Source: Protopterus annectens (Eukaryota; Chordata; Ceratodontiformes; Protopteridae). From it: 64,000 nucleotides of DNA. The stretch is taken from positions 1,112,742,966 to 1,112,806,965 of the forward strand of contig NC_056733.1 of the NCBI RefSeq assembly GCF_019279795.1, given 5' to 3'. The stretch's first letter is position 1; every line of letters begins with the position of its first letter. The position numbers and the translations under genes are program-made. Below are positions 55,943-64,000 of this stretch, in pieces. The notes beneath the pieces are model-generated. The model was not told the origin of the DNA and searched no databases. It worked only from the letters and a program-made list of their open reading frames with translations.

Positions 55943-56075
55943 TGGAATATTCATAGGCAAATATTAGGCTATCAGTCAGCAAAGTATTATAAGCCTAGTC
56001 AATAAGCAGAGGTCAGAATCAAACTATATACCTTGTGTCTATGAGGTAAAGGCTTTAACCATTATCCCTCCCACA
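55943..56075 (-). mobile_element. tRNA-derived SINE with CR1-like tail, second copy
   Basis: The reverse complement aligns with 45066-45200 over its length: head ATAATGGTTAAAGCCTTTAC near 56060, B-box-like TTTGATTCTGACCTCTGC near 56015, and tail GACTAGGCTTATAATACTTT ... GCCTAATATTTGCCTATGAA. Confidence 0.78.
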
Positions 56076-56079
56076 TTTT

Positions 56080-57560
56080 TCCATGCCTGCGGAGGTTTAA
56101 TTTGTGCACACTGGATTCCTCCCTCAAACATCCTGGTTGACTGGCAACTCTAAAGTGGCCTTGCATACTGCCCAGATCATTTCTATGAAGGACTGGTTCA
56201 CAAATAAACTTAACTAGGCAGTTTCATAATAAAGTATTGCAAATATAAATGAAATGTACTCATTTCTGTCACTAAAGTTATTTTGTAATGAGTGATACAA
56301 ATAGAGTATCTGAGAAGTAAAGATGCCCATGTTTGTGAAGTCCTCAGAATGAATGGCTATGTAGGAAGTTTCAGATGAACACTTTGGAAACTTAAATATA
56401 GTTTTCTAATTCTGGTCAGTTTTAATATTTTCTCCACACAGTTTTGATGTAAGATTTTATAATGGTCTCTCATTATTGTAGAAAATGTTTACATGTAGTG
56501 CGGGAAGGTGATTTTAAAAAGCAATAACCAAATCTACTTTTTTTTTTGGGTGGGGGGTCTATATGTAAAATAAAAAAAAAACATCACATTCATGAAGAAC
56601 TCTAAAAAATTTAATTTGTATGTTTGGAAAGAAATTAATAGAAAGTTCCAAGCTATGTGCACCTACTTAAGTACAACATTATGCCATTGATAGTTTTCAG
56701 TACCTTTGGCCCCAAATTTCTGCATGGCATTTTTGTAATGCTGCATCATGAATTCAAAGAATGAAAAAATTGTAACAGAGCTTCTGATATGTAAAATGAA
56801 CCTGAAATCTCATTTTCAGAAAGAAAACATGCCTTACGGCCTAAATCTGAAAAATGTCAGTTGCCGTGGTAATGAAGAACTTTGCAAATATTACAACACT
56901 GTGTGTTTTCTAAGAAACTTGTAAAAATAGTGGGATTGTAAGGCTCTATATGTCAAAATAAATATATTTTCATCTTTGAACTTTTCTACAGTTTCACCTC
57001 ACAACCTCAGTATAGCATTTTTATACTGTTTCATATGCACAGCAAGCAGAAATTTAACATAAAGTGCAAAAGTCTCTTTTCCAAGATGAGAGAGCAACAT
57101 CTCATTTTATGGATGACAAATGTATCTGGCCTGATGCTGGCAAAATGAAAACTGCTGCATTCAAGATATTGCCTAAAGAAAATGTAATATTATAGGTTTC
57201 AATCATGTATATTTACCATTCCCAAAGTTACGGTGTTGCATTCACTAAACATAAGTAAAGGTGGATTAAGAAACATTTTTTGCATTGCAGTAAACACTTT
57301 TGCATAATAAACAGATATAACTAGGATGTGGGTGATTCAAAGATGTACTGAGCATGAGCAGGGAAGGCCGGGAAATTCTGCGACTTGCATAGTGAGTTAA
57401 TGGTGGCATAATGAGATGGTAATGAGCAATATTATTAAAATGAGAGTAAATATGGTGGAGCAATTCAGAGATCTGTATATACCATGACTGGGGGAGCTAC
57501 CACCACAGTTAATGACTGCATTACAATCCTGAAGTTACAAGAATCAAACCATGGAACAAT
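56080..57560. other. No gene or element recognised
   Basis: AT-rich; GT-rich TTTTTTTTGGGTGGGGGG at about 56541-56558 is the only oddity. No frame of note. Confidence 0.5.
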
Positions 57561-57849
57561 TTATGGATAGCTGTATCATTAACAAGTCTATATATTTAAC
57601 AGACTATTCAATACCGGTAATCACGGTGTTCTGGATTATCTTCCCCAGAAGCACCTTGTCATTTGTCCAAACCTAAAATTTTATGCCTTCCATGATGACA
57701 CTGAAGTTATGAGCCATTAGCATGTGACTTGTCTCACCATGCAGAAGACAGTTGAGATGTGTCACCCTCATTTGCAGGCTCATAGGATGTCTGTAAGACC
57801 TATCTCTGTGTACACCATGGTATGTGTAGCTTTATGAATACTAGTTACA

Positions 57850-58240
57850 GGGACATTTCAGCAGCCAAAGAATACACAAAATCCTGAATGATACTACATC
57901 AGTTCCTTAATGCCAAACTACACCATGTGGTAGTATATGTGGTTTCCACTTAACATAGAGGAGAGAGGCAACACTATGCACGCTTTTTATGACATAGCCC
58001 ATTACCCTCAGGTACTACAGGCCATAGGCTACATCCAGACTACAATAAAGGCCCCACTTGGGAGCAAGGAAGAAAGTATATTAACTGCAAAAGATTCTAT
58101 TCTATCAACTACCAGGTGGTTCATAAATATGGATCAGATTAAAGTAGTTTATCGTGCATCAATAGTGATGTGTGCAAACCGTCACCCAGGTTTTGCCCTT
58201 CCTTGTATGAATCACACTATGCATCAGGCATAGGCTTCCC
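57850..58240 (+). pseudogene. Harbinger (HARBI1-like) transposase fragment
   Basis: The plus-strand frame 57937-58233 contains FYDIAHYPQVLQAIGYIQTT, in which AIGYIQT replaces the catalytic AIDCTHV, so the first Asp is lost. IKAPLGSKEE follows. In the neighbouring frame KYINCKRFYSINYQVV (near 58075-58120) matches the YxNRKxxHSxNxQxV box. The residues RHPGFALPCMNHTMH near 58185 sit where PGSxHD is expected. Sequence from 57850 may hold the upstream helix. The C-terminal domain is missing; a (TG)n array lies beyond. Confidence 0.62.
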
Positions 58241-58431
58241 AGTAAAGAGTACAAAGGGCAAGGCATAGTTAGCATTATTTGCACTGATGGCGAGGATCCT
58301 AGTGTCAAGTGTCATCCATGGTCAAATGTATGTGTTTTAATATAGTCAGAATTAACTTGATGCTATGGGTGTCCATCCAAGATGGGGGGGCTAGGATGCA
58401 CTGGCTTGGTAAGGGACACCATCACTATTGT
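58241..58431. other. Sequence between Harbinger fragment and TG array
   Basis: No motif seen; may be decayed transposon sequence. Confidence 0.4.
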
Positions 58432-58443
58432 TTGTGTGTGTGT

Positions 58444-58494
<51 letters not shown>

Positions 58495-58585
58495 TGTGAG
58501 TATGTGTGTCTATGTTTGTGTGTCTGCGCATGTGTGTGTGTGTGTATGTGTGCATGCATCTGTGTGTGCGTGCATGTGTGTGTAC

Positions 58586-58664
<79 letters not shown>

Positions 58665-58702
58665 TATGTTTGTGTGCCTGTGTGTGGGTGTCTGTGTGTG
58701 CA

Positions 58703-58783
<81 letters not shown>
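58432..58783. repeat. Long (TG)n-rich array
   Basis: Pure TG runs at 58450-58493, 58590-58662 and 58707-58782, with variant units between them. Open frames on both strands up to 182 residues are artefacts. Confidence 0.95.
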
Positions 58784-58784
<1 letters not shown>

Positions 58785-58785
<1 letters not shown>

Positions 58786-59240
58786 ACTGTGCATTCTCCT
58801 CTCCAAGGAAGCCCCCTGTCCTGTGAGGGTCACAGGCACTATCTAGACCTTGCTTAGATGATGTGCTGCATAAATGTGAATGATGGCATGCTTCATTGTG
58901 ACATGAACTATGTGTCCTCATGGACATCCACATGCCCCTACACCTTAGATGGCAGAGTGGAAGGGGTGGCATTGTGTGTGTCTGAACATGGCTTCCCCCT
59001 TCTACAGCAGCCCTCTTCACTTAAAACAGAGGTGGAATGGCCACAAAAGTGTGCCTGCTATGATGGAAGTGAACACAGGGAGACCTGGGATATATAATCT
59101 CCCTACATAATACGTCCATGATGTTGTACATGTAGGACAGACAGTCCCACAGATCATCACATATACATACTCCATTAAACACTACCATCTCAGCCAGAGC
59201 CACATCATGGTCAAATAGGGCCCTAGACATGGTAATGGAT
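58785..59240 (-). other. Possible Harbinger-related remnant, uncertain
   Basis: The minus-strand frame 59021-59230 (MSRALFDHDVALAEMVVFNG ... RHTFVAIPPLF) has a weak likeness to the N-terminus of HARBI1-type proteins, where a helical segment is followed by a THRS-AIPP-like stretch. Its orientation is opposite to the catalytic fragment at 57850-58240, so they are not one simple gene. Confidence 0.25.
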
Positions 59241-60020
59241 CAGGGCCCCCCTCCCGGGCATTCCAATGTCCCATTACTTGGCTATTTCTCCCCAGTTACC
59301 ATAAACACTGCTCAAAGCTTTCAGAATGCATATTATTTTCTTCTTTACTTCTATAATTATTGCAGATTTGGATTTAATTTAAAACTTTTATTTCAGATGT
59401 TATTGCTCAAACACTGATAGTCATTTACTAAACAAAACAATACAGTCTCACAATGAAAACAGTCTTTAGCATAAGCAATACATTTCTTTGCCTTGAAACT
59501 CACATTCATTGAAATGGTATTGAGGCCCACATTCAAAGAAAATGCATCTGGCCAGTGGTGGATTAAGTTTACCTTTGAGCTGTTTTAAAACCATAGGCCC
59601 CTTGCATACATTTTTAGGACCATGCATACATGTATCTGTTCTTTGCCTCACCTTCCTGATTGTATTAATTTATACTCCTTGTATAATACATCACCACTAA
59701 GAGTGTGTTTTAAATTTATAGTTTTACACATTTTTTTCAATAAGCAATGAAACAAAATGTATAAACCAATAATGACAAAACTACTTATTTCAGGAAATTT
59801 CAACCATAAAAGGCCACTCAAACGTCCGTCGTTCCAATCAATATGCACAATCTCTGCAGGTAACAAATCATCTAAATAATTTCACATTAAAGAATTCTGT
59901 AACTAATAAAGAGGTTGCTACTGGCAAATAATTACATTTCAGTGTTTCATCTACAAATTCAACGGTTGCTGCCCTTGAAGAATAAAGTGAGTTGTTACAT
60001 TAAATAAAATGGTAAGCTTG
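59240..60020. other. No gene recognised; short repeat start near 59540
   Basis: CCAGTGGTGGATTAAGTTTACC near 59552 and CCATAGGCCCCTTGC near 59591 resemble the short GCCTAGGGCACC-type repeat class noted at 28945. The rest is AT-rich. Confidence 0.35.
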
Positions 60021-60029
60021 TAATATTGC

Positions 60030-60165
60030 AATAGGGAATGGCCCAAAAATAGGGACATATTTAAATATTACTCTTATAAACTTAGAAAGCTGCTAGAATA
60101 TCAGGTTTTATGTTAAGATGCATTTGCTGAAAAATATAAAGTCTGAAACCCACACGCACAAACTC
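60030..60165 (+). mobile_element. MITE-like repeat fragment
   Basis: AATAGGGACATATTTAAATA TTACTCTTATAAACTTAGAA matches the element at 48199-48512. A CA/CG-rich tract (60150-60197) follows. Confidence 0.55.
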
Positions 60166-60387
60166 TCGTGCGCGTGCACGTGCACACACACACACCAGGA
60201 GTACAGTGTCCCACCTTTTCTGACAGCACATCCTAGCACAGAGCTGTACTACATTTAGGCAGTTAATGGCACTACGCTGGTATATAGCATTACTGCTTTA
60301 GTACTCTGTAGGCTTTTGATGTTCTGCTTAATATATAACAAATGTATCTTATGCATATGTATCTGTCTGTGTCTTATGCATATGTAT

Positions 60388-60409
60388 CTCTCTCTCTCTC
60401 TCTCTCTAC
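60388..60409. repeat. (TC)n tract
   Basis: Eleven TC units. Confidence 0.9.
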
Positions 60410-60497
60410 CCCTCCTTTCTTTTGTTACTATACTTTTTTTTACATAAATATTTCCTCTTTGTCATTTTATTTCTCACCATTTATGTTTAGTTTTTGT

Positions 60498-60737
60498 ACA
60501 GCGGCTGTCATGGCTTTGCCAGAGGCATGGCAACAGTCTCCAGTCCACCCAGCAGGCTCATCTCCTCTGTGTACCCCTCCTGTAACATGGCCTGCCTCCT
60601 CATTAGGTGCAGGAGGAGGCAACCAGGCAGCCCCTGTTAGTGCTTCACTAGACAGGAGCATCACTGGCTCTTCCAGTGGCACTACTGGGGAAATACCTTT
60701 CAACCATTTAGTGCAAAAAATCTGGGAAAAAAACTAA
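60498..60737 (+). other. GC-richer open segment after a splice-acceptor-like site
   Basis: Pyrimidine-rich sequence and TTTTTGTACAG precede an open segment starting MALPEAWQQSPVHP and running through a Ser/Gly/Pro-rich region (GAGGGNQAAP, ITGSSSGTTGE) to a stop at 60735-60737. The base composition is clearly GC-richer than the surroundings. The last residues (from about 60715) lie in a MITE-like repeat, so if it was an exon its original end is lost. No domain is recognised. It may equally be a transposon piece. Confidence 0.25.
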
Positions 60738-60920
60738 AATAATGGGAGAACAAAGATTCCAAAATAGGAACATATTTTAAACATTCCTCTTATAAACTTA
60801 GAAAGTTGCTAAAATAACAAGATTTATGTCATTATTTAGATACTTCAACTGTCTGATTTGCCATAAAGCCTCAGATCATATGAGTTATAGACCAAAAATA
60901 TGAGGCACAGACAGTGTGAT
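60715..60920 (+). mobile_element. MITE-like repeat fragment
   Basis: CTGGGAAAAAAACTAAAATA ATGGGAG, AGGAACATATTTTAAACATT and CTCTTATAAACTTAGAAAGT match 48199-48512; ACCAAAAATATGAGGCACAG near 60890 matches its right part. Confidence 0.6.
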
Positions 60921-60929
60921 GCAGAAGTC

Positions 60930-61370
60930 TATAACCACCGTAATCTCTGTCCTGGTGTTACTGTCCTTGTCTGTTTGTTGTCCAGTCCTACTTATTCTCA
61001 CTGTGCTCCCTTTCTTTGTGTGTCCACTGTTGCCCCAACCCTGACTGTGTCAGCACCTCCCCTGTTATTTTGTCTCTGTTGTGTTCCTGTGCACCTGCTC
61101 CTAATAATCCTCACAGTCTTACATACTTTTACTTTCCCTTACTGCCTTCTACAGCTTCTCTTCTTTAAATAAAATGGTCACCTGTCCCACAAAACACTCT
61201 CCCCTTTCACACTTTTCCCACTCCCATTCTTACATTTCCAGTTTCCTTAGTGTATGCTCCTCTGCTTCCATCCATTTTTCCTACCGGCATATTCACCCAC
61301 GTCCACCTCCTTTTTATGATCAGAAAATAGGCTTAATCACTGTAGTGGGCCCTTTACACTGTCATGTTTG
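60930..61370. other. No gene recognised, CT-rich
   Basis: Pyrimidine-rich plus strand; open frames at 60900-61172 and 61174-61395 have no motifs. Confidence 0.5.
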
Positions 61371-61385
61371 TTTTTTCCACATCGT

Positions 61386-61890
61386 TGTGAAGTAGTGCAT
61401 GAGCACGTGCTAAGGCTTGAACATGCTGTGTGCCTGTCTGTTCATTGTTGTGAAGTAGCACATGAGCACATGCTGAGGCTTGAGCATGCTGTGTGCCTGT
61501 CTGTTCATTGTTGTGAAGTAGCACATGAGCACATGCTGAGGCTTGAGCATGCTGTGTGCCTGTCTGTTCATTGTTGTGAAGTAGCACATGAGCACATGCT
61601 GAGGCTTGAGCATGCTGTGTGCTTGTCTGTTCATCGTTGTGAAGTAGCACATGAGCACATGCTGAGGCTTGAGCATGCTGTGTGCCTGTCTGTTCATTGT
61701 TGTGAAGTAGCACATGAGCACATGCTGAGGCTTGAGCATGCTGTGTGCCTGTCTGTTCATTGTTGTGAAGTAGCACATGAGCACATGCTAAGGCTTGAAC
61801 ATGCTATGTGCCTGTCTGTTCATTGTTGTGTAGTAGCACATGAGCACATGCTGAGGCTTGAGCATGCTCTGTGCCTGTCTGTTTTCCTTG
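61386..61890. repeat. 63-bp minisatellite, eight units
   Basis: TGTGAAGTAGCACATGAGCA starts at 61386, 61449, 61512 and then every 63 bases to about 61890. Units are over 90% alike. Because 63 is a multiple of three, the array is open in several frames on both strands, giving 21-residue repeats (plus-strand HCCEVAHEHMLRLEHAVCLS). Edge units are more diverged than central ones, typical of unequal exchange. I do not consider it a gene. Confidence 0.92.
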
Positions 61891-61959
61891 TCAAATTCCG
61901 AGCCTTATCTGAAAGATTTCTTTCCTCACTGCAGGTCCCGAGACTTTCACAAGTGGGTT

Positions 61960-62520
61960 TTTAATTGGCAGTTAACTGGGCCATGAAGTATTACCTGGTT
62001 AATTGATAATTAACCTCAGTCCACATTGTGCTGTGATCCTTACTTCTGGTAGACATATCACAATTGTGAAAGACATGTTTCTGAATCCCAGGATTAATCT
62101 CATAGCTGTATATGCTTGTTACTTAACCTGGTGAGTAATCTGGTCTATGGACACTTCTCATGTGCAACGTAACAAAAATGCAACCGTTATGTAGCAATCA
62201 TTAATAGGAGCAAATATTATACATAATCATTACATTTATAATGCAGAAGTATAGATGGTATAGCATACACAACAGCTACTTCAGCCTGCATATGTAGAAT
62301 GGAAAAATAACAGCTTGTATAGCGATGCATTTAAATGAAGCATGTACAGCAATGCCTGACTGTGACCACTATCAGAAAACTGGCACTGATTGACACAGTT
62401 AATAAAGTTAATACTGGAGACTGAAAACAGTGGAAAATAATAACAATGAAAATTGAAACCACTCGGAAAAAAAAGACACTGTTATAAACTGGCATATATT
62501 GGGGAATGATATCAATATTT
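61960..62520. other. No gene or element recognised
   Basis: AT-rich unique-looking sequence. Confidence 0.5.
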
Positions 62521-62524
62521 TTGT

Positions 62525-62830
62525 CTTGCCAGTCTGGCAGTGCAGAGGGATAAAGCCCTGACTACAGCCCAGGTGATCTGGGTTTGATTACTGGCTCAGC
62601 TTACTGACTTAGCAGCAGAGAGGGATGGCATGCCCATCCTGGGGTGGAGGGGTTGTTGATGATTCTCCCTAAGGGGAGGCATGGTCCAAAGAGGTGAGTT
62701 GCCCTTCGATGTTTGTCAAAGCAAAGAAAGTATGCAGGTCCAGCAGATATGGGGTAATCCCATGGGGGATAAGTAGTAACTAATAGACACAGACTCACTC
62801 TGTAATGGGGCCATAATAAAACAAGGTGTA
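62525..62830 (+). mobile_element. tRNA-derived SINE-like sequence
   Basis: GTCTGGCAGTGCAGAGGGAT AAAGCCCTGACTACAG and GATCTGGGTTTGATTACTGG C carry A- and B-box-like motifs at normal spacing. The downstream body to about 62830 (CCTAAGGGGAGGCATGGTCC, ATCCCATGGGGGATAAGTAG) matches no LINE tail in this window. Confidence 0.5.
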
Positions 62831-62834
62831 TGTC

Positions 62835-63435
62835 ACTTAATGTCCAGGATTGGTTCTGTGCAATAGGATATCAGGCAACTAGGACGTTATGGGAACATCA
62901 TATACAGTACACTATACTTTACAAGCTTATCGTACTGTACTTAGTACAATAGGCCTGTACAGTACTTCTACTGACTAAATAGAAAATGTTCTTTACTGTA
63001 ATATACAGATGTATATGTGATTGAACATTATGCGGCAGTACTTTAAGTGACAAAAACCCCATTTGCTGGAATAAAACAGTAGAAAGGTATGAATTATACA
63101 GGTAAGTAATACCCCAGAGTGGCTGCAGAACTGATTTTAGGACAAAACTGCCAGAATTTATTAAGTGGGACTATAGATGGAATGCTGAAATAATGGACTT
63201 AAAATTGTGGAAATGAGCAAACCTGTAAGGAAACTTTTGCCCTTTCAGACAAACCCAGTAAACAAAACAAAATGACCTAAATAATATATCTATATATACT
63301 GGCTGACAAATTTGTTTTAAAATTTGAAATAAACCAGTTTAGCACTGGCCACAGTAACTAACTGCAATACACTCTGTAAGCACTGCATCTACTCTAATAT
63401 GCAGAGGGGGATGTTAACTGCTTGATTAACTGACC
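62835..63435. other. No gene or element recognised
   Basis: AT-rich; TACAGTACACTATACTTTAC-type short palindromic sequence near 62906 only. Confidence 0.5.
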
Positions 63436-63439
63436 TGTA

Positions 63440-64000
63440 AAGAACATTCACGATAGCATACCAACCCCTGCTTCTTTTTAATCTCCAAATGGGCTTTGGA
63501 TATTGAATACTGATTTGGTTTAGAAACTACCTAGATGCTAGACTACCCTATATTCTCTCAATGCTGATTTCCTCTCAGATGCAGATACATTTAAAATGGG
63601 AGCACCCTTAGGTTCAGCACTTAATGCAGTTTCATTTTCATTATTTATAAATAATCTTTCATTGGCAGTTCCTTCCTTGCCACAAGCCATATGTGCAAAT
63701 GATGTACTTTTCATTAGAAATGGTACTTCCTCTAAAACTATCAGACACAGGTACATTTGCTGGAAACCTACTACTGATTCAGTACTCTGTCAAAAAAATC
63801 ACTACTTACAAGTAATCATTTCTGTTATTGCCTTCTGCTTAAATCACTGTTTCTCTGAAGCTATCCAGTCTCACTTACAGGCTGATTTTAATTTAGTGTG
63901 GTACTCCGTAAACAATAAGACTCTCTGCATCAATACATCCTAAAACTGCATGCATACTCTTCCCACAGGAACTGAAGTGAGCAAGTACCGTCTGTATCTT
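63440..64000 (+). pseudogene. L2-like LINE RT fragment, runs off window
   Basis: WFRNYLDARLPYIL-like residues near 63510 precede MGAPLGSALNAVSFSLFINN (63596 on), which is a degraded VPQGSVLGPLLFSLFINDL. ICANDVLFIRNGTSS near 63690 stands at the YADDT catalytic site (YADD changed to CAND). LQADFNLVWYSVNNKTLCIN near 63875 matches the L-Q-x-D-L-x-x-x-x-x-W-x-x-x-N-K-L-x-x-N segment. It continues into TSKT-like sequence at the edge. Probably related to the L2-like copies at 17180-22700. Confidence 0.65.

Noticed and set aside
57937..58233. A functional host gene related to HARBI1
   Set aside because: The catalytic AID motif is replaced, the conserved boxes fall in two different frames and the C-terminus is missing. 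It is a transposon relic.
58309..58857. Long Val/Cys-rich ORFs over the TG array (up to 182 residues) and Thr/His-rich frames on the other strand
   Set aside because: Dinucleotide repeats have no stop codons in any frame; composition alone explains the openness. The same applies at 21239-21469, 48642-49330 and 51740-52091.
61386..61890. CRISPR-like repeat array
   Set aside because: Units are contiguous, without unique spacers, and the sequence is eukaryotic. The same goes for the 255-bp and 64-bp tandem repeats.
61368..61964. 198-residue ORF with 21-residue repeats
   Set aside because: It is the 63-bp minisatellite translated. It is open on both strands and in more than one frame, with no flanking coding signal.

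Overview
This 64 kb window looks like a gene-poor, repeat-dense stretch of a vertebrate genome. I found no convincing host protein-coding gene, no rRNA or tRNA gene, and nothing prokaryotic. The background is AT-rich. It carries long dinucleotide arrays and several clades of non-LTR retrotransposon (L1/Tx1, CR1, L2-like, RTE-like, R2-like), tRNA-derived SINEs, Harbinger (HARBI1-like) transposase relics and non-autonomous DNA transposons. CR1 copies with an esterase-bearing ORF1 and octamer 3' ends, together with a SINE of the fish/shark/lungfish type, fit a large-genome vertebrate such as a lungfish, amphibian or cartilaginous fish. I cannot name the species from sequence alone.

Layout. 1-870 is anonymous AT-rich DNA. 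871-5189 is a young plus-strand L1-clade element whose ORF2 is spoiled by only two apparent frameshifts, both at six-base homopolymers. 5195-16890 is one old minus-strand L1 relic, recognised in pieces: RT and C-terminus at 5195-6960, endonuclease C-terminal half at 7990-8328, endonuclease N-terminal half at 14245-14600, ORF1-like at 15780-16420. It was split by a CR1 element (8330-14240), and that CR1 was itself split by a 621-bp hairpin-rich DNA transposon (12247-12867). 17180-22700 holds two minus-strand L2-like LINEs, the larger one split by another hairpin-rich DNA element (20994-21638). 22700-27340 is a second, better preserved plus-strand CR1. 27582-28850 is a minus-strand RTE-like fragment. 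29126-31110 holds L2-like and L1-like minus-strand debris. 34625-39300 is a third, nearly full-length minus-strand CR1. 39300-44660 appears to be an old Harbinger region (minus-strand transposase at 43690-44660) invaded by a CR1 fragment and an R2-like fragment. 45-64 kb holds SINEs, short LINE ends, MITE-like repeats, long (TG)n arrays, a third hairpin-rich element (53197-53820), a second Harbinger relic (57850-58240), a 63-bp minisatellite (61386-61890) and the start of another L2-like RT at the right edge.

How the parts relate. The three CR1 copies share the same organisation: a long, internally repeated 5' UTR, ORF1 with a CX2C/CX2C finger and a GDSI esterase, ORF2 with APE endonuclease and RT, and a 3' end of CTATGAAC-like octamers. 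A tRNA-derived SINE (45066-45200 and 55943-56075) carries a CR1-like tail. Another SINE (6205-6485) carries the same tail as the L2-like LINEs. Both are therefore candidate LINE/SINE partner pairs seen inside one window. The most distinctive signal is the set of three non-autonomous elements with GG-initial termini, 8-10 bp target-site duplications and paired subterminal hairpins; two of them also carry telomere-like TTAGGG arrays.
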